64,000 bases of DNA from Actinocorallia longicatena (GCF_039534125.1 NZ_BAAAUV010000015.1:1-64000); one strand, 5' to 3'; counted from the first letter of the stretch, positions 14,485 through 25,230 are shown. The notes: generated by a model from the letters alone, not told the origin. Numbers and translations are program-made.

Positions 14485-15972
14485 ATGGTGACCACGAAGG
14501 AAAGGCCCCCGGACTCGCGCCGCTGGGCCGCGCTGCTGTTCATCGGGCTGGCTCAGCTGATGATCGTCCTGGACGGGACCATCGTGAACATCGCGCTGCC
14601 GTCGCTCCAGCGTGATCTGGGGATCTCCGACGGCGACCGGCAGTGGATCATCACCGCGTACATGCTGGCCTTCGGGAGCCTGCTGCTGCTCGGCGGCAGG
14701 ATCGCCGACCATGTCGGCCGCAAGCGGATCTTCCTGATCGCGCTGATCGGCTTCGCCGGGGCGTCGGCGCTCGGCGGGGCGGCGGGCGGCTTCGAGCTGC
14801 TGTTGACCGCGCGGGCTCTGCAGGGCGCGTTCGGGGCGCTGCTCGGGCCGTCCGCGCTGTCGCTGCTGACCATCACGTTCACCGAGCCGGGCGACCGCGC
14901 CAAGGCGTTCGGGATCTGGGGCGCGATCTCCGGCATGGGCGGGGCGATCGGGCTGCTGGCCGGCGGCGCGCTGACGGAGTACCTGGACTGGCGCTGGTGC
15001 CTGTACGTCAACATCCCGATCGCGCTGGTCGCGGCTGCCGGGGGCTACGCCCTGCTGACCGAGTCGCGGCGCGCGGGCCGGGCCCGGTTCGACCTTCCCG
15101 GTGTGTTCCTGGTGACCAGCGGGCTGGTCGCGATCGTCTACGGCACCGGCCGGGCCGAGTCCGACGGCTGGAGCTCCGCGACGGTCCTCGGCCTGCTGTC
15201 CGCCGGAACCCTGCTGCTCGCCGCGTTCGCCCTGGTCGAGAGCAGGGTGCGGGAGCCGCTGCTGCCGCCGCACGTGATCGCCGACCGGACCAGGGGCGGT
15301 GCTTACCTGGCCGTGGGCGTGACGGTCGTCGGGATGTTCGGGGCGTTCCTGTTCATGACCTACTACATGCAGGCGGTGAAGGGATACTCGCCGGTCAGGA
15401 CGGGCGTCGCGTTCCTGCCGATGGTCGCGGCGATGCTGCTGTCGGCCGGCGGGCTCACCACCCGGCTGCTGCCGAGGGTCGCGCCGCGGCTGCTGATCGT
15501 CCCGGGGATGCTCGTGTGCGCCGCCGGGATGCTGTGGATGATCACCCTGGAGACCGGGACGCACTACGCGGGCGGGGTGCTCGTCGCGCAGCTCCTGTTC
15601 GGATTCGGCGCCGGAATGATCATGCCTGCGGGGCTGAACTACGCCACCCACGGTGTCGGCCCGGACGACCTGGGCGTGGCCTCGGCCGGCGTCAACACCG
15701 CCCAGCAGGTCGGCGGTTCCCTCGGGATCGCCCTGCTCAACACCATCGCCGCGAGCGCGTCCATCGACTACCTGGGCTCGCACGGGAAATCACCGGAGAC
15801 CGTGCGTCAGGCGGTGCTCGAGGGGTTCGGCGCGGCCGGTGTCTGGGCCGTGGTCATCCTGCTGGCCGGGGCCGTCCTCGTCGGCCTGCTGATGAACACC
15901 CCCCGGCCCGCTCCGCAGCAGGCCGGCGACGTGCCCGAACCGCTGCCCGCGACCGACCTCGTCTCCCGCTGA
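14485..15972 (+). CDS. MFS drug exporter, EmrB/QacA (DHA2, 14-TMS) family
   Basis: 495 residues from ATG 14485. Motif A appears as GGRIADHVGRKR, motif D1 as LDGTIVNIALPSLQRDLG, and motif C-like GAISGMGGAIGLLAGG lies in TM5, all typical of proton-driven DHA2 multidrug exporters. About 14 hydrophobic helices. It is divergent from an ECF41 sigma gene and preceded by an ECF41-like promoter, so expression is likely tied to that sigma factor's signal. It ends at a strong hairpin facing the AAA ATPase gene. Confidence 0.9.
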   Translation: MVTTKERPPDSRRWAALLFIGLAQLMIVLDGTIVNIALPSLQRDLGISDGDRQWIITAYMLAFGSLLLLGGRIADHVGRKRIFLIALIGFAGASALGGAAGGFELLLTARALQGAFGALLGPSALSLLTITFTEPGDRAKAFGIWGAISGMGGAIGLLAGGALTEYLDWRWCLYVNIPIALVAAAGGYALLTESRRAGRARFDLPGVFLVTSGLVAIVYGTGRAESDGWSSATVLGLLSAGTLLLAAFALVESRVREPLLPPHVIADRTRGGAYLAVGVTVVGMFGAFLFMTYYMQAVKGYSPVRTGVAFLPMVAAMLLSAGGLTTRLLPRVAPRLLIVPGMLVCAAGMLWMITLETGTHYAGGVLVAQLLFGFGAGMIMPAGLNYATHGVGPDDLGVASAGVNTAQQVGGSLGIALLNTIAASASIDYLGSHGKSPETVRQAVLEGFGAAGVWAVVILLAGAVLVGLLMNTPRPAPQQAGDVPEPLPATDLVSR

Positions 15973-15981
15973 CGGGGAACC

Positions 15982-16007
15982 GGCCCGGACGCCCGTGCGT
16001 CCGGGCC
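15982..16007. terminator. Bidirectional hairpin terminator
   Basis: Perfect 11-bp arms GGCCCGGACGC / GCGTCCGGGCC around CCGT, placed exactly between the convergent stops at 15972 and 16010. No U-tract, as is common for actinobacterial terminators. Confidence 0.7.
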
Positions 16008-16009
16008 CG

Positions 16010-17422
<1,413 letters not shown>

Positions 17423-17492
17423 CCCCCCACGATGCCCTCCGGCGTCCGGGATCACTATCGGATTCTTCGCCCCGCGAACCTACGCTGGGCGG

Positions 17493-18752
17493 GTGAGACT
17501 CCACCCCCCGGCTCTCGCCGTGCTGTCCGCCGCCGCCCTCTGTGCCGTGATGCCCTCCGGGGCACGGGCCGCCGCTCCTCCGGCCGATCATGTGGTGCTG
17601 GCCGTCGAGGGAGGGCCCGCCTACCGGCTCGACGCGGACGTGACCGGGGGCGGGATCGCCGTCACCGACACGGTCGGGGACTACGCCGTCAACAGGATCC
17701 GGGGCACGGCGACGCTTCCGGGCGGGGCGGCGCTGACCGTCGGGATCAGCCGCGGGCCGCTGGGGCTCGGCGGGAGCCTCTCCTTCGAGGACCGGGGCGC
17801 GGACGTGCGGATCACCGCGGTCGTCGCGGGCGGGGTCACGGCGCGCGGGGACGGGACGGTGGCCTGGCGCGGCACGGCGCTGGTGCGGAGCGGAGGCGGG
17901 ACGGCGCTCAGGAACGTCGCGCTGACGGTCGAGGACCGGCGGCCCGACCCCGGCGACCACGCGATCCGCATCACCCACGCCGGGCAGGCGCGCAACGCCA
18001 TCCTGCGGCTGCCCGACGACTACGACGGGACGCCGCGGCCGGTGCTGTTCCACTTTCCCGGGCTCGTCGAGACGCCCTGGATGGCCGAGCTGTTCGGGCG
18101 GATGGCCGACTACGCGCAGAAGCACGGCTTCATCATGATCACGCCGGAGCACCACGGGATCGCGTGGCAGGAGGTCGGGTCGCAGCATGACGTCCCGCCG
18201 GATCCCGATGTCGACGATCCGGGGTTCGTCGACCGGCTCCAGGACATCCTGGTCTCGCGGTTCAACGCCGATCCCCGGCGGCTCTACGCGTCGGGGATGA
18301 GCAACGGCGGCTACTTCACCAGCAAGATGGCCTGCGAGAACGGGCGCTTCGCGGCCTTCGCACCCGTCGCGGGACAGCTCGACGATCCGGCGACCTGCCG
18401 TCCCGGGCGGCACATCCCGATCATCCTCATCCACGGCGACGCCGACCCGGTCGTCGACTACGCCGAGGCCCCGGTCTCCGCCGCGTTCTGGGCCCGCAAC
18501 AACTCCTGCGCCCCCACCACGACCGACACGACGCTCCCCGACCTGGACCCCGCCGACGGCACGACCGTGGTCCGCTCCGCCTACGACGGCTGCCCGTCCG
18601 ACGGCCCGGTCACACTCCTCCGCATCAGGGGCGGCGGCCACAACTGGCCCGGCGGCATCCCCTTCCTCGGCCCCCTCCTCGGCGGCACCACCCACGACAT
18701 CGACGCCAACGCCGCCATCTGGACCTTCGTCTCCACCCACCGCCTGCCCTGA
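17493..18752 (+). CDS. Secreted alpha/beta-hydrolase esterase (PHB-depolymerase/LpqC-like)
   Basis: 419 residues from GTG 17493. A signal peptide (LAVLSAAALCAVMPSGARAAA) precedes a beta-rich N-terminal region with no clear match, then the catalytic domain from about 155: nucleophile elbow GMSNGG, HGDADPVVDY (acid) and GGGHNWPGG (histidine), the layout of polyhydroxybutyrate depolymerase and feruloyl esterase relatives. Secreted; acts on ester substrates outside the cell. It is convergent with the following gene and the two stops sit in a 16-bp palindrome. Confidence 0.82.
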   Translation: MRLHPPALAVLSAAALCAVMPSGARAAAPPADHVVLAVEGGPAYRLDADVTGGGIAVTDTVGDYAVNRIRGTATLPGGAALTVGISRGPLGLGGSLSFEDRGADVRITAVVAGGVTARGDGTVAWRGTALVRSGGGTALRNVALTVEDRRPDPGDHAIRITHAGQARNAILRLPDDYDGTPRPVLFHFPGLVETPWMAELFGRMADYAQKHGFIMITPEHHGIAWQEVGSQHDVPPDPDVDDPGFVDRLQDILVSRFNADPRRLYASGMSNGGYFTSKMACENGRFAAFAPVAGQLDDPATCRPGRHIPIILIHGDADPVVDYAEAPVSAAFWARNNSCAPTTTDTTLPDLDPADGTTVVRSAYDGCPSDGPVTLLRIRGGGHNWPGGIPFLGPLLGGTTHDIDANAAIWTFVSTHRLP

Positions 18753-18764
18753 GCCCGGGCTCAG
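18749..18764. repeat. 16-bp perfect palindrome spanning two convergent stop codons
   Basis: CTGAGCCCGGGCTCAG contains the TGA of the esterase gene and the TGA of the opposing gene. It has no loop, so it may be a site or chance; terminator function is uncertain. Confidence 0.5.
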
Positions 18765-20035
18765 ACCGGGGTGGCGGTGGTCCAGAGGGCTTCGGCCTCG
18801 GTGAGGAAGTGGGGGGTCCAGGGGGAGGCAGGGGGGAGGGAGAACTTGGGCTGGGAGGGGGCTCGGTAGGAGTAGTACTCGAGGTGGAGGGCGGGGGCCG
18901 GGGGGCCTTCGGGGGCGGGATCGGGGGCGAGGAGGCTGATGGCCAGGGGGTGGTCGGTCAGGCGGACGGAGAGGGGGCCGCGGGTGTTCTCGCGGAGCTC
19001 TTCTAGGAGGCGGAGGGTGTGGAGGATGCGCTGGCGGAGGCTCTCGGCCGAGCGGTTGGCGTAGTAGCGGGCGGCGGCGGTCTCGACCGCGGGGGAGGCG
19101 GGGTCGAGGAGGAGGAAGCGGATCTCGCAGCCGGAGGTCAGGAGGCGTTCGAGCGCCGAGTAGCGGGTGTGGACGAAGGTGTTGCGGGCGACGCCGGTGA
19201 CGAGGAGGCGGCGGGCGGAGGCGAGCTGGGCGTCGAGTTCGGGGCCGTGCTCGTCGGTGAAGGCGGGGGCCGGGGTGGGCGCGGGCCGCGATGACGGCCA
19301 GGGGAGGCCGTCGTCCCAGATGCGGAGGGCCTCGGCGACGTAGTGGTCGTACCAGTGGCCGTCGCGGCGGTGGAGGTGGAGGATCGGCGTGGGCTCGGCC
19401 TCCGGGCGGTGCTCGTAGTGCTGGACGAGGATCGCGCCGTCGCGGGCGCCGATGTCGATGCCGTTGAAGCCGATGTTGGGGACGAACGCGCTGACCCTGA
19501 TCTCGAGGGTGCCGCCGGTGGTGTCGCGCAGGTGGGTGAGCTCGTCGAGGGTCGCCTGGACGCGGCCGCGGATGCGGTCGGCGTCGACCGGGGTGACCTG
19601 GTTGAGGGACGCCTCCCGGACGAGACGGTCGTCCGTGGGGTCGATGAGCAGGAATCGCACGCTTCCTCCCGCGGTGAGGATGCGGCGGAGGTCGTGGCGC
19701 ATCGTCTGGACGGTGCGCGTCCCGGCCGTCCCGATGAAGAGGAAGTCGCGCGCCCGGGCCCGGCGGAGGTGGTAGGCGTCGGGGAAGTCGGCGTGCAGCT
19801 CGACGGCGTTCTCCGGCCCTCGCGCGGTGAGGGCCGTGAGCTGGTTCCGCGACCTGATCTGCGACAGCGCCAGCAGGGCGAGCAGCGCCAGGACGGCCGA
19901 CGAGAGCGTCTTGACGTCGGAGACGCCGAAGCCGCCGAGCACCGTGAACAGCAGGGCCGTCGCGATCAGGCAGTAGAGGTCGAGGTTCGGGTCGGTCACC
20001 GCGCGGCCGAGCGCTCTTCTGAGATTGTCGATCAC
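18761..20035 (-). CDS. Two-helix membrane protein with a duplicated cytoplasmic module
   Basis: About 424 residues. The start is uncertain: GTG 20035 or nearby GTG 20044, with a longer open frame to 20110, and no clear ribosome binding site. Two membrane helices (LYCLIATALLFTVLGGFGV and SSAVLALLALLALS) come first. Two copies of a roughly 150-residue module follow: FLFIGTAGTRTVQTMRHDL with RFLLIDPTDD, and LVTGVARNTFVHTRYSALE with RFLLLDPASP, each followed by a RIRGRVQATLDEL / SLRQRILHTLRLL helix. The FLLLDP pattern recalls DUF5919 and PLD-like modules found in actinobacterial regulators. Function not known. Confidence 0.65.
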   Translation of the reverse strand: MIDNLRRALGRAVTDPNLDLYCLIATALLFTVLGGFGVSDVKTLSSAVLALLALLALSQIRSRNQLTALTARGPENAVELHADFPDAYHLRRARARDFLFIGTAGTRTVQTMRHDLRRILTAGGSVRFLLIDPTDDRLVREASLNQVTPVDADRIRGRVQATLDELTHLRDTTGGTLEIRVSAFVPNIGFNGIDIGARDGAILVQHYEHRPEAEPTPILHLHRRDGHWYDHYVAEALRIWDDGLPWPSSRPAPTPAPAFTDEHGPELDAQLASARRLLVTGVARNTFVHTRYSALERLLTSGCEIRFLLLDPASPAVETAAARYYANRSAESLRQRILHTLRLLEELRENTRGPLSVRLTDHPLAISLLAPDPAPEGPPAPALHLEYYSYRAPSQPKFSLPPASPWTPHFLTEAEALWTTATPV

Positions 20036-20117
20036 TGAAGGCACGCTACGTCGCGGCGCGGGGGGCGGCCAGAGGCCGTTCGTTGCGGGGCCCGTGACCG
20101 GCGGGAACACTGGCGGG

Positions 20118-20667
20118 ATGGAGTTCTTCTGCTACCACCGCGACCGTCCCGGATCGGGAGCGCTGCGCGACGAGCTGCTGGAGGCGCACTGGTCGTACAT
20201 GGACCGGTTCGCGAAGGAGCTGATCGCCCGCGGGCCGACCCTCGGCGACGACGGTGAGACGGCCACCGGCAGCGTCCACATCGCCGACCTCCCCGACCCG
20301 GCCGCGGCCCGCACGTTCGCGTTCGAGGAGCCCGGCTACCAGGCGGGCGTCTACCGCGACGTCATGGTCCGCCGCTGGCACAACCTGCTGGGCCGCACCA
20401 TGTGGGACTTCCCGGACCTCCGCGCCGACACCCCCCCGCTACCTGGTCATGGCCCTGGCCCCCGCCACCCCCTCCGCCCTCTCCCTCCCGGCCGCCCGCG
20501 ACGACCTCATCGCCTTCGGCCCCCTCCTGTCCGACGACGGCACCCGCCCCCTCGGCACCGCCGCCCTCCTCCGGGCCCCGACCCCCGCCGCGGCTTGCGC
20601 CGTCCTGTCCCCCGCCTCCTACGCCTCCGTCGAGGTCCACCCCTGGGAACCGGGCGGCCGCCGCTGA
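20118..20667 (+). pseudogene. YciI-like protein, frameshifted at a C7 tract
   Basis: From ATG 20118 the frame reads MEFFCYHRDRPGSGALRDEL and on through a YCII domain to MWDFPDLRADTPP. There it breaks: at CCCCCCC (20431-20437) similarity jumps to the next frame, which continues RYLVMALAPATPSAL, LIAFGPLLSDDG and VEVHPWEPGGRR, a second YCII domain, to TGA at 20667. Removing one C would join both into a tandem YCII protein of about 182 residues. The in-frame product otherwise runs into arginine/proline nonsense. Either a true mutation or a homopolymer error. YciI proteins are small enzymes or dehydrogenase-like folds of unclear substrate. Confidence 0.75.
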
Positions 20668-20670
20668 CCT

Positions 20671-21195
20671 CTAGGACCCGACCTTGACATCCGCCAGGGT
20701 GCAGACGATCTCATCGGTGCCGGCCGAGGTCAGAGCCACGGCGGTGAAGTTCCCGCGCTGCCCCGGACGGAGATCCGCGACATAGGCGACCGCGGCGTCG
20801 ATGCGCGTCCCCTCCGCGTCGGTGATGTCGAAGCCGACCCGCACCTGCCCCTTGGTGGTGGCCGTGTTGACGACCGTCCCGGTGACCTCGGGGAAGCCCA
20901 GGATGTTGACCTCGCAGCCCTTGACCCTGACGCTCTTGAACGCGGCCGTACCCGCGTCCTGGGCCGTCGCCGAGGGCGCCGGCTCTCCGGCCTCCTCCGC
21001 GGTCCCGGTGTTGCGCGCCGTCTTCCGCGCCTCGTCGTTCAACGCCATCCCGAAGAGCACGGCGCAGCCGCCGAAGAAGAGCGCACAGACCCCCACCACG
21101 ATGAGGACGATCATTCCCGTGTTGTTCTTCCCCGGCGGACGCGGCTGCCAGTAGGGCTGTTGTCCCGCTCCGCCGGGACCTGGGATCGGCTGCAT
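20671..21195 (-). CDS. Membrane-anchored FxLYD-type protein
   Basis: 174 residues from ATG 21195, with GGGAGG 5 nt upstream (a GTG at 21198 is the alternative). A Pro/Gly/Gln-rich cytoplasmic N-terminus (PGPGGAGQQPYWQPRPPG) precedes one membrane helix (TGMIVLIVVGVCALFFGGCAVL), an Ala/Thr/Glu linker and an outside beta domain (VKGCEVNILGFPEVTGTVVNTATTKGQVRVGFDI...) of the FxLYD kind. Two Cys in that domain could form a disulfide. Common in actinobacteria; function unknown. Confidence 0.75.
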   Translation of the reverse strand: MQPIPGPGGAGQQPYWQPRPPGKNNTGMIVLIVVGVCALFFGGCAVLFGMALNDEARKTARNTGTAEEAGEPAPSATAQDAGTAAFKSVRVKGCEVNILGFPEVTGTVVNTATTKGQVRVGFDITDAEGTRIDAAVAYVADLRPGQRGNFTAVALTSAGTDEIVCTLADVKVGS

Positions 21196-21373
21196 CACAA
21201 CCTCCCTGAATAGCTTAAAGCTAGCTATCCCTTACATTACGTCACTATTTTGGAGATGTCGGTCTTCTGGCCCCCAAGAAAGGCGTGGGGTGGATTTGTG
21301 TGTCGGGTGGGGGGTGTCGGGGGCGGAGGGATGTGTTCCCATGGGGTGATTCGGGAGCTTCTGGGGGGTTCTG

Positions 21374-22669
21374 GTGTGGGGATCGCAGGGGTTGGTGCGG
21401 CGGTTCGGGGACCGGCTGGTGCGGCCCGGGGACGGGAGGTATGGGGCGGCGTGCGCCGTGCACAACGCGGTGGTGGAGCGGAGGCCGGCGGCGGTCGTGT
21501 ACTGCAGGTCCGAGGATGAGGTGCGGGCCGTGGTGGTGGAGGCCGGGGAGGCGGGCCTCGGGGTCGTCGTGCGGTCGACCGGGCACGGGGTGGCGGGGCG
21601 GAGCGTGGCCGACGGGGCCGTGGTCGTCGACGTCGGGGGGATCGACCATGTCGCGGCGGACCGGCGGCGGATCACGGTCGGGGGCGGGGCCGTGTGGCTG
21701 AAGACCGACGCCGTCTGCGAGGCCGCGGGGGTCGCCGTCACCGGGGGGACCGTGTCGTCGACCGGGGTCGGCGGGCTGACGCTCGGCGGGGGGATCGGGT
21801 GGCTGCTGCCCTCGTACGGGCTCGCGTGCGACAGCCTGGTCGGCGCGAGGGTCGTGACCGGAAACGGCACCGTCATCGAGGCGGACGACGCCGCGACGCC
21901 CGAACTGATGTGGGCGCTGCGGGGTTCGGGCGCAGGGCTCGGCGTGGTGACGGAGTTCGGGTTCCGCGCGCATCCGCTGCTCCCCGTGCACGGCGGGTCG
22001 TTCGCGGTCGATCTCGACCGGGTGGGCGACTGGGCGGGGGCCGTCGCGGAGCTGATGTCCGATCCGGTGCCGTCGACGATGCTCGGGCCGTCCTTCCTGT
22101 TCCGTGACGGCGTGCCGATGCTCTCGGTCGATGTCGCGATGCACGGGCCCGGCCCCCGCGACCTGGCCAGGATCGACGCCCTGCGACGGCTGCCGGGGAT
22201 CATGTCCGACACCGTCCGGCCGAGGTCGTACGTCTCGCTCCAGACGATGATCGACGAACCCTCCCGATCGGGCCTGCGCTCGTACTGGACGGCCGGCTAC
22301 CCCGCGATGGTCCGTCCCGAACTGATCGTCGCGTTGGCCGGGCGGATCCGGCGCAGCCCGTCCGGGCGCAGCATCGTCTTCCTGGAGAACCTGCACGGCG
22401 CCTACACGCGGCCGCCGCTGCCCACCTCCTTCCCGACGCGCGAGCCGAGGCTCTCCGCACTGATCACCGGGGCCTGGCACGACCGGGCCGACGACGAGGC
22501 GAACATGGACTGGATCGCCTCCGTCCGCGACGTCCTGGCCCCCTACCTCAGCCACCACGACGCGTACCTGAACTACAGCAGCGACCAGAAGGGCACGGGC
22601 CGTCCGGACGCCCCCGCCCGCCTCCGCGCCGTGCGGACCGCCCTCGACCCGCACGGCGTCTTCGTCTAG
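21374..22669 (+). CDS. FAD-dependent oxidase (PCMH/BBE family)
   Basis: 431 residues from GTG 21374. The FAD domain shows VRSTGHGVAG (the His normally carries covalent FAD), VTGGTVSSTGVGGLTLGGGIGWLLPSYGLACDSLVGARVV and GSGAGLGVVTEFGF. The C-terminal BBE-like part ends NYSSDQKG...LRAVRTALDPHGVFV, close to the usual N-Y-x-N and K-x-x-x-D-P-x-x-x-F pattern. Such enzymes oxidise sugars or secondary metabolites with oxygen. No signal peptide. Its stop shares CTAG with the opposing small gene. Confidence 0.85.
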   Translation: MWGSQGLVRRFGDRLVRPGDGRYGAACAVHNAVVERRPAAVVYCRSEDEVRAVVVEAGEAGLGVVVRSTGHGVAGRSVADGAVVVDVGGIDHVAADRRRITVGGGAVWLKTDAVCEAAGVAVTGGTVSSTGVGGLTLGGGIGWLLPSYGLACDSLVGARVVTGNGTVIEADDAATPELMWALRGSGAGLGVVTEFGFRAHPLLPVHGGSFAVDLDRVGDWAGAVAELMSDPVPSTMLGPSFLFRDGVPMLSVDVAMHGPGPRDLARIDALRRLPGIMSDTVRPRSYVSLQTMIDEPSRSGLRSYWTAGYPAMVRPELIVALAGRIRRSPSGRSIVFLENLHGAYTRPPLPTSFPTREPRLSALITGAWHDRADDEANMDWIASVRDVLAPYLSHHDAYLNYSSDQKGTGRPDAPARLRAVRTALDPHGVFV

Positions 22670-22887
22670 GCGATGATCTCGGGATCGGGTTCGCGGTGCC
22701 GTTTCCGCGCGGTCCTGTAGAGCTCCGACGAGACCTGGCAGAAGGCCGAGACGGCCGCCAGGGTGAACGAGACTCCGGCCGCCGCGAACAGCTGGACGGA
22801 TTCCGAAACGACGAGCAGGAACAGCGGCAGGATCACTTGGGCGGCGCGCCCGGCGCGCCCGCACAGAATGCCGCGACGACGATTCAT
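22666..22887 (-). CDS. Small membrane protein
   Basis: 73 residues from ATG 22887 with GGGAG upstream. Basic N-terminus (MNRRRGILCGRAGRAA), two hydrophobic segments (VILPLFLLVVSESVQLFAAA and VSFTLAAVSAFCQVSSEL), and a charged tail. The stop codon overlaps that of the FAD oxidase in CTAG. No family recognised; probably real because of the ribosome binding site and codon use. Confidence 0.55.
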   Translation of the reverse strand: MNRRRGILCGRAGRAAQVILPLFLLVVSESVQLFAAAGVSFTLAAVSAFCQVSSELYRTARKRHREPDPEIIA

Positions 22888-23090
22888 GTGAATCTCCCAG
22901 ACCATTTTTGAGGCCGTTGTGGTCGGTTTGCCCGACCTCTGGGGAAATTCTCGGCTGTTATGTGCGGACATCACGAGATGCCGGGGCGGACCGTAAGGGG
23001 ACGGCTAGCGGACCGGAGCGGGACCGGCATTCCGCTGCGGTAAATCGCCACGTATCGTCGATCGCAGGACGCCGGCCGAGAGGAGCCGTC

Positions 23091-24407
23091 ATGGCAGGGA
23101 GAGAATCCCAGCAGCCGCGCACCGTACTCGAGTTCCTTCTCCGTCAGCAGGACCACACCTACGAGGAGCTCGTCCGCGAGTTCTCCAAGGTCGCACGGCA
23201 GCTCGACGAGCGCGGTGTCAGCATCTCGGCCAGGCATCTCCGGCGGCTCGCCTCCGGGGAGAGGGCGGGAACGACGCCGGCGACCCGGCGGGTCCTCCAG
23301 ACGATGTTCGGGCTCTCGGTGAGCGATCTCCTGCGGCCGTTCGACCCCGCGGCCGCGGCACCGAACCCCGCTGACACCATCGAGAACACCCAGACGCAAT
23401 CCGATGTGGAGAGGCTGATGACGGCCGCAGAACGGTCGAGGGAATTCGCTATGTCAAGGCACCTTCCGGTCAGTGCGGAAGGGGTGGAGGAACTGGCCGA
23501 CGAGATCATGGGTCTCGCCCAGACCTATCTCGTGACACCTCTGCCGAATCTTCTCGGCCGCCTGATCAGTGCACAGGAATCGGTCTTCTCCCAGCTCGAA
23601 CTGAGACAGAAACCGGCCAACGCCCGGCAGCTCTATTTCCTCGCGACGATCGTCGGCGGGATGCTCGGTTACGCGGCGCACGATCTCGGAAAGCCGCATG
23701 TGGCGCTCTCCCACACCCGCACCGCCTTCATGTGGGCCGAGTACGCCGACCACAACGGGCTGCGCGCCTGGATCCGCGGCCTGCAGTCGCTGATCTGCTT
23801 CTGGACCGGCCAGCCGCGGGAGGCCGTCAGGTACGCCCTGGCGGGCACCGAGTTCGCCAGCACCGCCCGGACGACCTCCGCCCCCTGGCTCTACGCCTGC
23901 CAGGCCAGGGCGCACGCGGCCCTCGGTGACGCCGCTCAGGCCAAGGCGATGATCGAGCGGGCGACCCAGGCCCAGGACCAGGTCGTCACCAACGATCTGG
24001 ACGAGTTCGGCGGGATCTGCTCCTTCCTCCCCGCCCGGCAGACCTACTACGCGGCCCGGACCCTGGCGAGCCTGCCGGGCGAGTCGGCGAACGCCGAGCG
24101 CTACGCGCTGGAGGCGATCGAGATGTACACCGACCAGAACCAGGCCGGATGGGACTTCAGCTGCCAGGCCGACTCCTTCCTCAGCCTCGCCCTGGCCCAG
24201 GCCAGGAGCGGTGAGATCGAGGGCGCGGCCGCGTCGCTCCGGCCCGTCCTCGATCTCCCGCCCGAACAGCGGATCTCCGAGCTCAACACCACGATGAACC
24301 TGGTGCACGGCGCCCTGAACCAGCGCACCCCGCACCGTCAGGCCCTGGAGATCCAGGAGGAGATCGAGCTCTTCACCCGCGTCTCACTCCCTGGCTTCCC
24401 GGTCTGA
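23091..24407 (+). CDS. TPR-containing transcriptional-regulator-like protein
   Basis: 438 residues from ATG 23091 with GAGAGGAG at the right distance; the longer open frame lacks support. The N-terminal 90 residues (RTVLEFLLRQQDHTYEELVREFSKVARQLDERGVSISARHLRRLASGE) form a helix-turn-helix-like region typical of Streptomyces regulators that begin with a degenerate XRE fold. The rest is helical TPR-like repeats (AALGDAAQAKAMIERATQAQ, LAQARSGEIEGAAASLRPVL). Such proteins often control nearby or secondary-metabolite genes. Ligand unknown. Confidence 0.75.
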   Translation: MAGRESQQPRTVLEFLLRQQDHTYEELVREFSKVARQLDERGVSISARHLRRLASGERAGTTPATRRVLQTMFGLSVSDLLRPFDPAAAAPNPADTIENTQTQSDVERLMTAAERSREFAMSRHLPVSAEGVEELADEIMGLAQTYLVTPLPNLLGRLISAQESVFSQLELRQKPANARQLYFLATIVGGMLGYAAHDLGKPHVALSHTRTAFMWAEYADHNGLRAWIRGLQSLICFWTGQPREAVRYALAGTEFASTARTTSAPWLYACQARAHAALGDAAQAKAMIERATQAQDQVVTNDLDEFGGICSFLPARQTYYAARTLASLPGESANAERYALEAIEMYTDQNQAGWDFSCQADSFLSLALAQARSGEIEGAAASLRPVLDLPPEQRISELNTTMNLVHGALNQRTPHRQALEIQEEIELFTRVSLPGFPV

Positions 24408-24429
24408 CCATCGCCCCCCGGGCCGCCCG

Positions 24430-25230
24430 TCAGCCGGTGAGGGGCCAGTGCAGGGCGGTGGCGTCGTCGGAGGGCTTGCCGCTCGCCGGAGGGGTGGCGG
24501 CCTCGGTCTTGCGGGTGCGGCGGATCAGGCCGGCGGGGCCGTCCGTGGTGAGGATCGTGCGGAGATCGGGCCAGGACAGGGTGGCGAAGAGGTCGGCCAG
24601 CCGGGTCGCGCCGTCGGTCAGGAGGGAGACCGAGCGCAGCTCGTCGAGGGGGACGGCGCCGGTAAGGGCCTGACGGGCGGCCAGGGGGTCGGCCGCCGCG
24701 ACCCAGAATCCGCCGGGCCGGTTGCGGTGGGCGGCGAACCGCTCGACCGGGCCCAGACGCTCGTAGGCGAGGGGGTCGGCGCCCTCCGGCGGGGTCGCGA
24801 TGCGCGGTCGGAGCAGGTCCAGCCGGTCGTCGGTGACGGCCTCCGCGGTGCCGTCGCGGTGGTCGAGCAGGACCGTGGAGTCGCACAGGACGAGGTACTC
24901 CAGCAGCCCGCCGCGCGCCCTGGCGATCGCGAGGGTCGCCGACGGCGAGTGCGGGCTGCCCAGATCGCAGCCGCCGGAGTGGATCCGGCCGACCTGGGCG
25001 ATGGCCAACTCCAGCGCCTCGGCCAGGCTCAGCCGCAGGTCGGTGACCGTGCCGAGCAGCAGGCCGCCGAGCGTCCTGGCGTACCAGGCGACCGAGTGCA
25101 CGCATCCGGACGCGACGCCCGGCGGTGCCGTGGCCCCGTCGACGACCAGGGCCGCCCCCGGGACGGCCCCGGCGAAGTCCTCGTTCTCCCGGTCGGCCCG
25201 GCCCGGCTCGCTCGCCACCGTGATCCGCAT
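24430..25230 (-). CDS. PP2C-like protein phosphatase domain protein
   Basis: 266 residues from ATG 25230. ASEPGRADRENEDFAG and ALVVDGAT correspond to PP2C motifs I and II, and SVSLLTDGATRL to the later D-G motif; spacing is compact for a stand-alone PP2C. Metal-binding Asp residues appear present, so serine/threonine phosphatase activity is plausible. The next gene upstream (KAS II) ends 20 bp away in the same direction, but a functional link is not obvious. Confidence 0.65.
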   Translation of the reverse strand: MRITVASEPGRADRENEDFAGAVPGAALVVDGATAPPGVASGCVHSVAWYARTLGGLLLGTVTDLRLSLAEALELAIAQVGRIHSGGCDLGSPHSPSATLAIARARGGLLEYLVLCDSTVLLDHRDGTAEAVTDDRLDLLRPRIATPPEGADPLAYERLGPVERFAAHRNRPGGFWVAAADPLAARQALTGAVPLDELRSVSLLTDGATRLADLFATLSWPDLRTILTTDGPAGLIRRTRKTEAATPPASGKPSDDATALHWPLTG

